Below, one piece after another: positions 26,315-34,480 of a stretch of 64,000 nucleotides of DNA. The stretch comes from Ga0077530 sp046293075. GTDB taxonomy: Bacteria; Pseudomonadota; Alphaproteobacteria; Rhizobiales; Hyphomicrobiaceae. The translations under genes were made by a program, and so were the position numbers. The stretch's first letter is position 1; each line of letters opens with the position of its first letter. The stretch spans positions 1 to 64,000 of the forward strand of contig JBKBPL010000017.1 in assembly GCA_046293075.1 (NCBI GenBank), in the 5' to 3' direction. Below the pieces are notes generated by a model that was given only the letters and a program-made list of their open reading frames with translations, did no database searches and was not told the DNA's origin.

Positions 26315-27190
26315 TCAGCGCCGCCGCGCGGCTATCCGATCCGCGAGCGCGACGATGCGCTGTGCGCGATACACGATCGGGTAGTCGATGAACTTGCCCT
26401 CGAGCTGGATGGAGGCCGAGCCGGCTTTCTCTGCCTCCGCGAAGGCGGCGACGACCTTGCGCGACCATGCAACCTCGGCAGCCGTAGGCGCGAATGCCTC
26501 GTTTACGACGGGCACCTGATCGGGATGGATGCACATCTTGCCCTGAAAGCCGAGGTTCTTCGCGTGCACGGCCGAGGCGCGGAAACCCTCCATATCCTTG
26601 AGCTCCGCCCAGACGGTGTCGAGCGGTGCCTCGAGGTTGCCCGCGCGCGAAGCGAGCACGCATTCGCTGCGGTAGGGCAGCAGCTCGGCCTCGCTGCGCG
26701 TCCAGGCCATGGCGGCATCGAGCGTGAAGTCGCCGGCGCCGAAAGCAATGCGCCTGATGCGCGTGCCGGCCGCCGCAATGGCGCGCAGGTTCGTGAGCCC
26801 TTTCGCCGTCTCGATGATCGGGATCAAGTCGAGGGTGCCTGCGGCGATCCCGCGCTCCTGCTCGATATTGGTGATTACCCAATCGGCGGCGCGCAACTCG
26901 TCGACGGTCTCGACCTTGGGCAGGACAATGCCATCGACACCCTTGCGCGCGACCGCGACGAGATCGCCGTAGCCCCATTCGGTCGTGGTGGCGTTGACGC
27001 GGATGTAGGCGAGGCCCGTGCGCGGCTGCTGGCAGGCCGCGACCACGACCTCGCGTGTCGCCACCTTCTCGGCCATCGGGCAGGCATCCTCGAGATCGAG
27101 GATGACGGCATCGGCGTCGAGGCTCAGGGCCTTCTCGACGCGGCGGGGATGGTTGCCCGGAGCGAACAGGAACGAGCGGAACACGGACAT
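26315..27190 (-). CDS. CitE/HpcH-family CoA-ester lyase
   Basis: This 291-residue TIM-barrel enzyme belongs to the CitE-like group that cleaves or forms malyl-CoA, citramalyl-CoA or related esters. SFLFAPGNHPRRVEKAL opens the barrel, DLEDACP and YIRVNA bind CoA and substrate (Arg64), and the metal ligands are Glu127 (PIIETAKG) and Asp154 (GAGDFTLD). The C-terminal GKMCIHPDQVPVVNEAF is typical. The next gene is a class III CoA-transferase 38 bp away, so CoA activation followed by C-C cleavage is likely. A malyl-CoA thioesterase is an alternative reading. Confidence 0.9.
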   Translation of the reverse strand: MSVFRSFLFAPGNHPRRVEKALSLDADAVILDLEDACPMAEKVATREVVVAACQQPRTGLAYIRVNATTTEWGYGDLVAVARKGVDGIVLPKVETVDELRAADWVITNIEQERGIAAGTLDLIPIIETAKGLTNLRAIAAAGTRIRRIAFGAGDFTLDAAMAWTRSEAELLPYRSECVLASRAGNLEAPLDTVWAELKDMEGFRASAVHAKNLGFQGKMCIHPDQVPVVNEAFAPTAAEVAWSRKVVAAFAEAEKAGSASIQLEGKFIDYPIVYRAQRIVALADRIAARRR

Positions 27191-27276
27191 GGGTCATCTC
27201 TCCCGGCAACGGCGCCTTGCTGTGGCTTGGCCACAAGTCTTGCCTGTCCCCGGACGGTCAAGTCAACGCCAGGGGG

Positions 27277-28569
27277 CTATGCTTCGCGCGCAAGGATCGC
27301 GATGAAGAAGCCGTCCGTGCCGTGCCGTGCCGGCGTCAGCAGGAGCGCATCCGCGCGGCCGTCGGCCGAAGCGGGCGGTGTACCGGGCAGCACGTCGCGC
27401 CAGACATCAGCGTATGGGATGAGCGCGTAGCCCGCGTTCGCCGCCAGGAAAGCCGCGATCTGCTCCGTATTCTCGGGCGGCAGGAGCGAGCATGTGATGT
27501 AGACGAGCCGGCCGCCGGGCTTGACCAGCGGCGCGGCCTGCGCGAGGACATCGCGCTGCTCCTTCTGACGCTGCGCAAGATTGCGCGGCTTCAATCGCCA
27601 TTTCGCATCGGGCCGCCGGCGCCACGTGCCGCTGCCGGTGCACGGCGCATCGATGACAACGCGGTCGAAGTGCCCTGTCATCCCGGCAAGTGCCTTCGCG
27701 TCGCTGGCTGCAAGCACCTCCACGTTGTTGGCGCCGGAGCGCGCGAGCCGCTCGAAGATCAGGCGGAGCCGGGTCTTGTCGCTGTCGTGGGCGATGATGC
27801 GGCCTCCCCCCTTCATCGCTGCGGCGAGCGCCAGCGTCTTGCCGCCCGCGCCGGCGCACAGATCGAGCACCTCGTGGCCGGGGCGCGCGTCGGCGAGCAG
27901 CGCGGCAATCTGCGAGCCTTGATCCTGAACCTCGAACCAGCCCTTGCCGTGTGCGGGCTCGGCCTCGACATTGGGCGTGCGGCCGGCGCCTTCCGGCGCG
28001 GCAAAGCGTATGCCGATCGGCGAGTACTCCGTCGTACTGGGTGCGAGCCTGGCCAGCTCAGCGAGAACGTCCTCGCGCGTCGCTTTCAGCGTGTTGACGC
28101 GAATATCGACCGGCGCGCGCTCCGAGAGGGCTGCGACCTCCGCAGGCAGGCGATCGCCGAAGACCGGGCGCAAGATCGGGACGATCCAGGCCGGGACGTC
28201 CGCGAGCAGCTCGGTTTCGCTCGGCGCGTCGGTGCGTTCGAGTGCGGCGCGCTCAGCATCCGTCAACGGGGGCAGTGCATGGCGCGAGCCATCGGCCGCG
28301 GCCGCGATCTGAGCGGTATCGAGCCCGAGCGCCCGCCCCGCCGCGCCGAGCACCAGCGCACGTGGCGTGTCGGCGCCCATGCGCGCCGCGATGGAGCCGC
28401 GCCGCCTCAGCGCGTCGTAAACGAGATTGCCGACCGCCGAGCGATCGGCAGAGCCCGCGAAGCGGCTCGCTTTGCCCCAGTCGGCGAGCGCGAGCGCCGC
28501 CGGGCGATGGCGCACGGTGATCTCGGTGAGAACGGCGACGGCCGCGGCCAGCCGTGCACCTGGTCTCAT
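27277..28569 (-). CDS. rsmB: 16S rRNA cytosine-C5 methyltransferase (RsmB/NOP family)
   Basis: This 430-residue protein uses S-adenosylmethionine to methylate a cytosine of 16S rRNA. An N-terminal NusB-like RNA-binding region (about 1-140) precedes the catalytic domain. The SAM motif is VLDLCAGAGGKTL (235-247). The two catalytic cysteines are Cys310 (VVIDAPCTGSG) and Cys360 (YITCSLLPPENTEQI). Its ATG overlaps the guaB stop by 4 bp, so the two are coupled. The guaB-rsmB order is common in Hyphomicrobiales. C967 specificity is inferred from the family. Confidence 0.93.
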   Translation of the reverse strand: MRPGARLAAAVAVLTEITVRHRPAALALADWGKASRFAGSADRSAVGNLVYDALRRRGSIAARMGADTPRALVLGAAGRALGLDTAQIAAAADGSRHALPPLTDAERAALERTDAPSETELLADVPAWIVPILRPVFGDRLPAEVAALSERAPVDIRVNTLKATREDVLAELARLAPSTTEYSPIGIRFAAPEGAGRTPNVEAEPAHGKGWFEVQDQGSQIAALLADARPGHEVLDLCAGAGGKTLALAAAMKGGGRIIAHDSDKTRLRLIFERLARSGANNVEVLAASDAKALAGMTGHFDRVVIDAPCTGSGTWRRRPDAKWRLKPRNLAQRQKEQRDVLAQAAPLVKPGGRLVYITCSLLPPENTEQIAAFLAANAGYALIPYADVWRDVLPGTPPASADGRADALLLTPARHGTDGFFIAILAREA

Positions 28570-30071
28570 GAGCCGGATGTTCCGGAGTAGTTCGGTGCCT
28601 CGCGCGTCATGCCGACGCCATGCGTGTGGCTCTCGCGCATGCCGGCGGGCGAGATGCGGATGAACTTCGCCTTCTCGCGCAGCTCGCCCAGATCCTTCGC
28701 GCCGACATAGCCCATGCCTGCGCGCAGGCCGCCGACGAGTTGATGCAATACATGACCGACCGGGCCCTTGTAGGGCACCTGCCCCTCGATGCCTTCGGGT
28801 ACGAGCTTCAGCTCGTCCTTCACTTCCTGCTGGAAGTAGCGGTCGGCGCTGCCGCGCGCCATGGCACCGACAGAGCCCATGCCGCGGTAGGCCTTGTACG
28901 TGCGCCCCTGGAAGAGGAACGTCTCGCCGGGGCTCTCGTCCGTGCCGGCGAGCAGCGAGCCGACCATGGCGCAGCTCGCGCCCGCGGCGAGCGCCTTCAC
29001 CAGATCGCCCGAGAAGCGGATGCCGCCATCAGCGATGACTGGAATGTCGTGCTTCACCGCCACGTCGACGGCATCCATGATCGCCGTGAGCTGGGGCACG
29101 CCGACGCCCGCGACGATCCGGGTCGTGCAGATCGAGCCTGGGCCAATGCCGACCTTGACCGCGTCGGCACCTGCATCGATCAGCGCCCTGGCGCCGTCGG
29201 CGGTTGCGACATTGCCGGCCACGACCTGCGTGCTGTTCGAGAGGCGCTTGATCCGCATTACGGCTTCCAGCACGCGCGCGGAATGGCCATGCGCCGTGTC
29301 CACCACGATCAGGTCGCAGCCTGCCGCGATCAGGCGCTCCGTGCGCTCGTGGCCATCGGTGCCGACGGTGGTTGCGGCCGCGACGCGGAGACGCCCCTGC
29401 GCATCCTTGCATGCGTTGGGATGGCGCTGCGCCTTCTCGATGTCCTTGACGGTGATGAGGCCAATGCACTGGTAAGCGTCGTCGACGACGATGAGCTTCT
29501 CGATGCGGTGCGCATGCAGGAGGCGCTTGGCCTCTTCGCGGTCGACGTTCTCGCGCACCGTGACGAGCTTGTCCTTCGTCATCAGCTCGTGGACGGGCGC
29601 CTGCAGGTTGGTCGCAAAGCGCACGTCGCGGTGGGTCAGGATGCCGACCAGCTTGCCCTCGCGCCTGCCATTGCGGGGCGGCTCCACGACCGGGATGCCG
29701 GAGATCTTATGCCGGGCCATGAGCTCAAGGGCACTTGCGAGCGTGGCCGTCGGCTCGATGGTGACGGGGTTCACCACCATGCCGGACTCGAACTTCTTGA
29801 CCGCGGCGACCTGATCGGCCTGCTCGGCGGGGGTGAGATTGCGGTGGATGACGCCGATACCCCCGGCCTGGGCGACGGCGATGGCCAAACGGGATTCAGT
29901 AACGGTGTCCATCGCCGACGACAGGATCGGGATGCGGAGCGAGATCTCCTTGGTGACGCGGGAGGCAACGTCCGTCTCGCCTGGGAGAACCTCGGAGCGC
30001 CCCGGCAAGAGGAGCACGTCGTCAAAGGTCAGTCCAACGTTCGCGTCGATGATCGAGCTGCGTCCGGCCAT
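28566..30071 (-). CDS. guaB: Inosine-5'-monophosphate dehydrogenase
   Basis: This 501-residue enzyme oxidises IMP to XMP with NAD, the committed step of GMP synthesis. LTFDDVLLLPGRSEVLP opens the barrel. Two CBS domains lie at about 96-215. The catalytic loop is GIGPGSICTTR with Cys315, and the flap carries YRGMGSVGAM. Length and motifs match bacterial GuaB throughout. Start: ATG 30071 is used because GGAG directly abuts ATG 30077 and is properly spaced only for 30071. The gene is divergent from popZ and translationally coupled to rsmB. Confidence 0.97.
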   Translation of the reverse strand: MAGRSSIIDANVGLTFDDVLLLPGRSEVLPGETDVASRVTKEISLRIPILSSAMDTVTESRLAIAVAQAGGIGVIHRNLTPAEQADQVAAVKKFESGMVVNPVTIEPTATLASALELMARHKISGIPVVEPPRNGRREGKLVGILTHRDVRFATNLQAPVHELMTKDKLVTVRENVDREEAKRLLHAHRIEKLIVVDDAYQCIGLITVKDIEKAQRHPNACKDAQGRLRVAAATTVGTDGHERTERLIAAGCDLIVVDTAHGHSARVLEAVMRIKRLSNSTQVVAGNVATADGARALIDAGADAVKVGIGPGSICTTRIVAGVGVPQLTAIMDAVDVAVKHDIPVIADGGIRFSGDLVKALAAGASCAMVGSLLAGTDESPGETFLFQGRTYKAYRGMGSVGAMARGSADRYFQQEVKDELKLVPEGIEGQVPYKGPVGHVLHQLVGGLRAGMGYVGAKDLGELREKAKFIRISPAGMRESHTHGVGMTREAPNYSGTSGS

Positions 30072-30077
30072 GCTCAT

Positions 30078-30081
30078 CTCC
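30078..30081 (-). promoter_or_regulatory. Ribosome-binding site deciding the guaB start
   Basis: Read on the minus strand, GGAG touches the upstream ATG (30077) and sits 6 nt before the second ATG (30071). Only the second can be served, which sets the guaB N-terminus at MAGRSS. Confidence 0.65.
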
Positions 30082-30296
30082 TGCGTCTGGTATGGGCTTT
30101 GCTGCCGCACCCCGCGGCGGCGGGGCACGGAAAACCTCTCTACGCACTGTTTTGGCTTGTTGGACGACCAGCATGTATCAGAAGCGGCAGCCTTGGGAAA
30201 GTGCGAGAGCCACCGGTGGTGTCCGCTGTGGGCGGCCGGCTCTCCAGGGGTGACTCGCACCATTGATGCCACTATTCCCACTTAGGAGGACGAATC

Positions 30297-30374
30297 GTGG
30301 GGGCTCGCGAGGCTGGTACGGCGTCGGCCGCAATACCTGCGGGCAGTGGAGGGTGTGCACATGTCCAATCCTGA
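30297..30374 (+). CDS. Short leader ORF overlapping the popZ start
   Basis: GTG 30297 opens a 25-codon frame (MGAREAGTASAAIPAGSGGC then five residues) that ends at TGA 30372-30374. It is preceded by AGGAGGA (30284-30290) at 7 nt, one of the strongest ribosome sites in the window. The frame overlaps the popZ ATG at 30361 by 14 nt in a different frame. Termination so close after that ATG would favour re-initiation, so popZ translation may be coupled to this leader. The peptide resembles nothing known. It could be a chance frame, but the ribosome site needs an explanation. Confidence 0.45.
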   Translation: MGAREAGTASAAIPAGSGGCAHVQS

Positions 30375-31683
30375 GAAGCGCGGCGAGCCGAGCATGAGCG
30401 ATATCCTCGCCTCGATCCGCAAGCTCGTGGCTCAGGAACCGGCCTTGGCCGTGCCCCCAAGCCCCACCCGGCCGACCCTGAACGGTCTGCCCCGCAGAAC
30501 GCGCGACGTGCCGCCCGAGCCCGAGCTGAAACTCCCACCCCATAAGAGCGAACCCGGGGAGGGCTCTGCGATTCCCGCGGCACAGACGGCGGAGCCCATA
30601 AGCCTGGATGAGCTTCTCGCCGAGGCGCCGCGTGCGGTGCCGCCCACGGCCCCGGCTGCGCGACCGCCGAGCCCGCCGCCTGCGAGCCCAACGGCGCCTT
30701 CGCGGCCAGCTCAGCAGTCCGCCGGCGCACCGGAGTGGCTGTTTCCGCGGCCGAGCGCTTCGGACGAGGACAACGGTGCGCCTGTCGGCCAGCCTGCTGC
30801 GGGGGCGCCCCAAGCCAAGGATGCCAGCGCGAGTCCGGCCGGCAACGAAGCCACTGGCGCTCAGCGGGCAAGCCCCGCGGCCAAATCCGACCGTTCCGAA
30901 ACGTCGATGCCGGCCAAGGACGCCGAGCCGGCTGCCGGTAGGGTTGGCCCGCCAGCGCCCAAGCCCGGCGATCTTGGCAGCGTCGTGCCGGGGCGGCGTG
31001 AGACTGCCGGGCCGCCGCCGACCCTGGAAGGTGAGCCATCGCGCCCGGAGACCAGCGAGAGCCAGGTGCTTGCTCCGCCGCTGGCCGGACCGCTCCTGGG
31101 CGAGCCAACGCGCGCACCGGCGCCGTCCGGCCCGATGCCCGAAGTGCCCGGCGCGGACGCGCTGCGACGCCTTATTGCCGGCGTCATCCCGCCGAGTGCC
31201 CATCCGAGTGTGGCGCCGAGTGCCAAAGCGCCCGAGGCTGCGCCGGCACCAGCAACGGCCCGCACCGATACCGCACCTGCGCCCGACGCCGGCCCCAAGC
31301 CGACGCCGGAGGTCAAAGAGACCAAGGCGGCGCCTGCCATTGAGCCCGCCGCCGCAAAGACGGCAGACGTGGTCGGGCCGCAGCCATCTGCGGTGTCGGC
31401 GCCAGAGCCTGCCGTTGCCGGGGGGCCGGCCCCCAAACCGGCGCCCGAGCCGGCCGCGGCAGCGCCCGCGCCTGTGACGAAGGCGCAGGCACCTGCGTCA
31501 GCTCCAGCCGCCAAACCGGCGTCGGCCATGGCCGGCAAGACGATGGACGAGACGGTCATCGAGCTGCTGCGGCCCCTGCTCAGGGAATGGCTCGATGTCA
31601 ACATGCCGCGCCTCATTGAGCCGGCACTCAAGGCCGAGATCGAGGCCCTCCGCAAGGTCGCAGCCAAGGACGAGAAGGCCTGA
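30361..31683 (+). CDS. popZ: PopZ-like polar organising protein (DUF2497) with long disordered linker
   Basis: This 440-residue protein has the PopZ layout. A short N-terminal helix (12-25, SMSDILASIRKLVAQE) is the partner-binding helix. A Pro/Ala/acidic disordered linker follows at about 30-390. The C-terminal helices (about 392-440, TMDETVIELLRPLLREWLDV and PRLIEPALKAEIEALRKVA) drive oligomerisation. In Caulobacter, PopZ assembles at the cell pole and anchors ParB and signalling proteins. The linker there is far shorter (177 residues in total), so this copy is unusually long. Start ATG 30361 has GGAGGG at 7 nt; GTG 30346 is less likely. It is divergent from guaB and 6 bp from a convergent SDR gene. 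Confidence 0.85.
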   Translation: MSNPEKRGEPSMSDILASIRKLVAQEPALAVPPSPTRPTLNGLPRRTRDVPPEPELKLPPHKSEPGEGSAIPAAQTAEPISLDELLAEAPRAVPPTAPAARPPSPPPASPTAPSRPAQQSAGAPEWLFPRPSASDEDNGAPVGQPAAGAPQAKDASASPAGNEATGAQRASPAAKSDRSETSMPAKDAEPAAGRVGPPAPKPGDLGSVVPGRRETAGPPPTLEGEPSRPETSESQVLAPPLAGPLLGEPTRAPAPSGPMPEVPGADALRRLIAGVIPPSAHPSVAPSAKAPEAAPAPATARTDTAPAPDAGPKPTPEVKETKAAPAIEPAAAKTADVVGPQPSAVSAPEPAVAGGPAPKPAPEPAAAAPAPVTKAQAPASAPAAKPASAMAGKTMDETVIELLRPLLREWLDVNMPRLIEPALKAEIEALRKVAAKDEKA

Positions 31684-31689
31684 TCGGGT

Positions 31690-32418
31690 TCACCAGCTCT
31701 CGATCCACGGTCTGACGTCGATCTCGAAGGACCAGGCATCACGCGGCTGGGCGTGCAGCATCCAGTAGATATCCGCGATGTGTTCCGGATTGAGGATCCC
31801 ATCGCGCGCCTTGAGCGCATAGCGTGCTGGGAAATTCTCGCGGATGAAGGCCGTATCGATCGCGCCATCGACGACCACGTGCGCGACGTGAATGCCCTTG
31901 GGGCCGAGCTCGCGGGCCATGCTCTGGGCGACCATCCTCAGCCCCGCCTTGCCGGCCGAGAACCCCGCAAAGCCGGCGCCGCCGCGCAGCGAGGCCGTCG
32001 CGCCCGTAAAAAGGATCGTGCCGCGGCCGCGCGGGACCATGCGGCGTGCGGCCTCGCGTCCCGTGAGGAATCCGGCCATGCAGGCCATCTCCCAGGTCTT
32101 GAAGAACTTCTGCGCGCTGGCATCGAGGATCGATTCGCGGACGTTACCGCCGATGTTGTGGACGAGGATGTCGATCGGTCCGTGGTCCTTCTCGATCTTC
32201 GCGAAGAGGGCGATCACCTCTGCCTCGCGGCGGGCATCACAGCCGAATGCGGCGGCGGCGCCCCCGGCTCTCTCTATTGCGGCAGTGAGATCGGCGAGCT
32301 TGTCGGCATGGCGCCGCGCGACACAGGCAAGATAGCCCTCGCGGGCGAAGCGCCTGGCGATGGCGCCACCGAGCGCATCACCGGCGCCGACAACGAGACA
32401 GACAGGTCTGCTGGCCAT
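31690..32418 (-). CDS. Short-chain dehydrogenase/reductase with Phe at the Tyr position
   Basis: This 242-residue Rossmann protein has a cofactor loop VVGAGDALGGAIARRF and the structural motif VHNIGGN. In the active-site segment the usual YxxxK reads FSAGK, so Phe replaces the catalytic Tyr, while Lys and an upstream Ser (GATAS) remain. RELGPKGIHVAHVVVDGAID closes the fold. The same Phe is seen in a group of SDRs of unknown substrate (recalled as the SDR_c10 group), so it is probably a family feature rather than damage. Good ribosome site AAAGGAG. It faces popZ (convergent) and is divergent from mtnA. Confidence 0.85.
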   Translation of the reverse strand: MASRPVCLVVGAGDALGGAIARRFAREGYLACVARRHADKLADLTAAIERAGGAAAAFGCDARREAEVIALFAKIEKDHGPIDILVHNIGGNVRESILDASAQKFFKTWEMACMAGFLTGREAARRMVPRGRGTILFTGATASLRGGAGFAGFSAGKAGLRMVAQSMARELGPKGIHVAHVVVDGAIDTAFIRENFPARYALKARDGILNPEHIADIYWMLHAQPRDAWSFEIDVRPWIESW

Positions 32419-32488
32419 GAGCGGGGCTCCTTTCCCCTTCCGGATGGACTAGCATAGGCCTTGAGGCGCTCGATCGGGAAGAACGCGT

Positions 32489-33589
32489 ATGAACGTGGAC
32501 GGTATGCCCTATCGGACCATCCGGCTCGGCGCGGATGGCTGGTCGGTCGAGATCATCGACCAGACGCTCTTCCCACACACGTTCGCCTTCGTCCGTCTTG
32601 CTTCGCTCGATGATGCCGCGCGTGCGATCCGTGACATGCAGGTGCGCGGCGCGCCGCTTATCGGCGCCACGGCCGCCTATGGTCTTGCGCTCGCCATGCG
32701 CCATGATGCCTCGGATGGACATCTGGCGCACGCCTGCACGGTGCTTGCCGCGACGCGACCGACGGCGGTGAACCTGCGCTGGGCCCTCGAGCGCGTGCGC
32801 AGCGTCATTGCGCTGCGCGCTGAGCCTGCGCGCGCAGTCGCTGCCTATGGCGAGGCCGCGCGCATCGCCGATGAAGATGTCGCCACGAACAGGGCGATCG
32901 GGGAGCACGGGTTTGCCCTCATCCGAGCCGTGGCTCGGCTGAAGGCTGGTGTTCCCGTGCACATTCTCACGCACTGCAATGCCGGCTGGCTCGCGACGGT
33001 CGATTGGGGCACGGCGACGGCGCCGATCTACATGGCGCACGATGCGGGCATTCCGCTTCACGTGTGGGTGGACGAGACGCGCCCCCGCAATCAGGGTGCA
33101 GCGCTCACGGCCTGGGAGCTTGGTCGCCACGGTGTGCCGCACACGGTTGTCGTCGATAATGCCGGCGGGCATCTCATGCAGCGCGGCCTCGTCGATATGG
33201 TCATCGTCGGCAGTGACCGCACGACCGCGGCGGGCGACGTCTGCAACAAGATCGGCACTTATCTCAAGGCGCTCGCGGCGCGCGACAATGGGGTGCCCTT
33301 CTATGTGGCACTCCCCTCCTCGACCATCGACTTCACGATGATGGATGGCCTTGCGGAGATCCCAATCGAGGAGCGTGCCGGCGACGAGGTCGCCTGGATC
33401 AGCGGCGCGACGGAGGATGGTCAGGTGACGCGCGTCCGCCTCATACCTGAAGGCTCGCTGGTCGCGAACTACGCCTTTGATGTGACGCCGGCCCGCCTCG
33501 TCAGCGGACTCATCACCGAGCGCGGTGTGATCTCAGCGACGCGCGAGGCCATTGCTGGCGCCTTTCCAGAGCGCGTGGCCCGGGCCTGA
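32489..33589 (+). CDS. mtnA: S-methyl-5-thioribose-1-phosphate isomerase
   Basis: This 366-residue enzyme converts methylthioribose-1-phosphate to methylthioribulose-1-phosphate, either in methionine salvage or in a shunt of 5'-methylthioadenosine. Substrate loop QVRGAPLIGA (51-60), catalytic Cys163 in THCNAG, and catalytic Asp243 in VGSDRTTAAGDVCNKIGT correspond to Cys160 and Asp240 of the Bacillus enzyme. Start ATG 32489 follows GGGAAGAA. No other methionine-salvage gene is in the window. The gene is bracketed by two atypical SDR genes, one divergent and one convergent 4 bp away. Confidence 0.95.
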   Translation: MNVDGMPYRTIRLGADGWSVEIIDQTLFPHTFAFVRLASLDDAARAIRDMQVRGAPLIGATAAYGLALAMRHDASDGHLAHACTVLAATRPTAVNLRWALERVRSVIALRAEPARAVAAYGEAARIADEDVATNRAIGEHGFALIRAVARLKAGVPVHILTHCNAGWLATVDWGTATAPIYMAHDAGIPLHVWVDETRPRNQGAALTAWELGRHGVPHTVVVDNAGGHLMQRGLVDMVIVGSDRTTAAGDVCNKIGTYLKALAARDNGVPFYVALPSSTIDFTMMDGLAEIPIEERAGDEVAWISGATEDGQVTRVRLIPEGSLVANYAFDVTPARLVSGLITERGVISATREAIAGAFPERVARA

Positions 33590-33593
33590 GCGC

Positions 33594-34328
33594 TCACTCG
33601 CTGTAGCACTCGAACAGGAGGCCGGTCAGATCGCCACCTTGCTCGCTCGCGAGGTGAAGGGCGAGGCTCGCCATGTCCGGCTCGCCGGTGAGGGCACCAT
33701 AGGGCGGCATCGTGCTCATCGCGGCGGGCGCGATCGCGTTGATCTGGATGCCGTGCGGTGCCCATTCGCGTGCCTCGTTGCGCGTCAGATTGGCAAGCGC
33801 CGAGCGCGCGAGCGCCCCGACGACACGGTGTGCCGATGTCGGCTTCCTCGGCAGCCGCACGATCGTCAGCACGAGGCCCTCCGTCATCGTGAGGCGCATC
33901 CGGTTCGTTGCGATCTTGGTGATGAGGCAGGCCGCACCGAGCGTCTCGCTCACCGCTTCCTCGACATCGCTCTCGCGCGCAGCCGCGCCACCCTTCGGCG
34001 CCGGCACCGTTGCGAGATTGATGACCACGTCGACGCCGCCGAACGCCTGCACGGCCTGGCGCGTGAGCTTAACGGCTGCATCCGTCGCGCCGATCGGGCC
34101 ATCGAAGAGACGGACGTCGAGCGCGCCCTGCGAGACGATCTCGCCGAGCACTTCCATTTCCGGCGTCATTTCGTTCACATGAAGCACAAGGCGCGTGCGT
34201 TGCTCGGCGAACGCGCGCGCGATATCGATGCCCTGCGCATTGTCGATGCCGGTGATGAGGACGCGCTTTCCGAGGAGATCGGGATAGGCGCTCGCAAACT
34301 CGATACCGTCGAGCGTAGTCATCAACAT
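33594..34328 (-). CDS. Degenerate SDR-family protein
   Basis: This 244-residue protein aligns with short-chain dehydrogenases but has lost key residues. The nucleotide loop reads LITGIDNAQGIDIARAF instead of TGxxxGIG, the NNAG motif reads INLATV, and the active-site YxxxK is missing (HRVVGALARSALANLTRNEA). The end INAIAPAAMSTMPPYGALTG is still SDR-like. It may bind a ligand or another protein without catalysis. The reading frame is intact and has a GGGGAGAG ribosome site, so it is not a decayed gene. ATG 34322 is an alternative start. Confidence 0.75.
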   Translation of the reverse strand: MLMTTLDGIEFASAYPDLLGKRVLITGIDNAQGIDIARAFAEQRTRLVLHVNEMTPEMEVLGEIVSQGALDVRLFDGPIGATDAAVKLTRQAVQAFGGVDVVINLATVPAPKGGAAARESDVEEAVSETLGAACLITKIATNRMRLTMTEGLVLTIVRLPRKPTSAHRVVGALARSALANLTRNEAREWAPHGIQINAIAPAAMSTMPPYGALTGEPDMASLALHLASEQGGDLTGLLFECYSE

Positions 34329-34480
34329 GAGGCTCTCTCCCCGTGAACTAGGACGCCTTGCGGGCGCCGACGCAACTGAGCCGATTCGCTCCTAACGGTT
34401 TCCTAAAGGCACCGCGATTCGGGGTGGCCGCACGGCACGATTGCGGCGATGTACAGGCTAAGGTGTGGCGCCGTTGATAC

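Noticed and set aside
26277..27236. N-terminal extension of the CoA-transferase through the lyase region
   Set aside because: It would overlap the whole CitE-like gene on the same strand in another frame. The true start has a ribosome site and the family N-terminus.
28620..30266. Long open frame antisense to guaB
   Set aside because: Shadow of guaB codon bias, with no motif and no ribosome site. guaB is certain.
30500..31530. Pro/Ala-rich tract of popZ considered as a DNA repeat
   Set aside because: No regular unit is seen at DNA level. The bias comes from a disordered protein linker in an intact frame.
31690..32418. Tyr-to-Phe change in the SDR read as a broken gene
   Set aside because: The frame is intact, the rest of the motif is conserved, and Phe at this place is known in a related SDR group.
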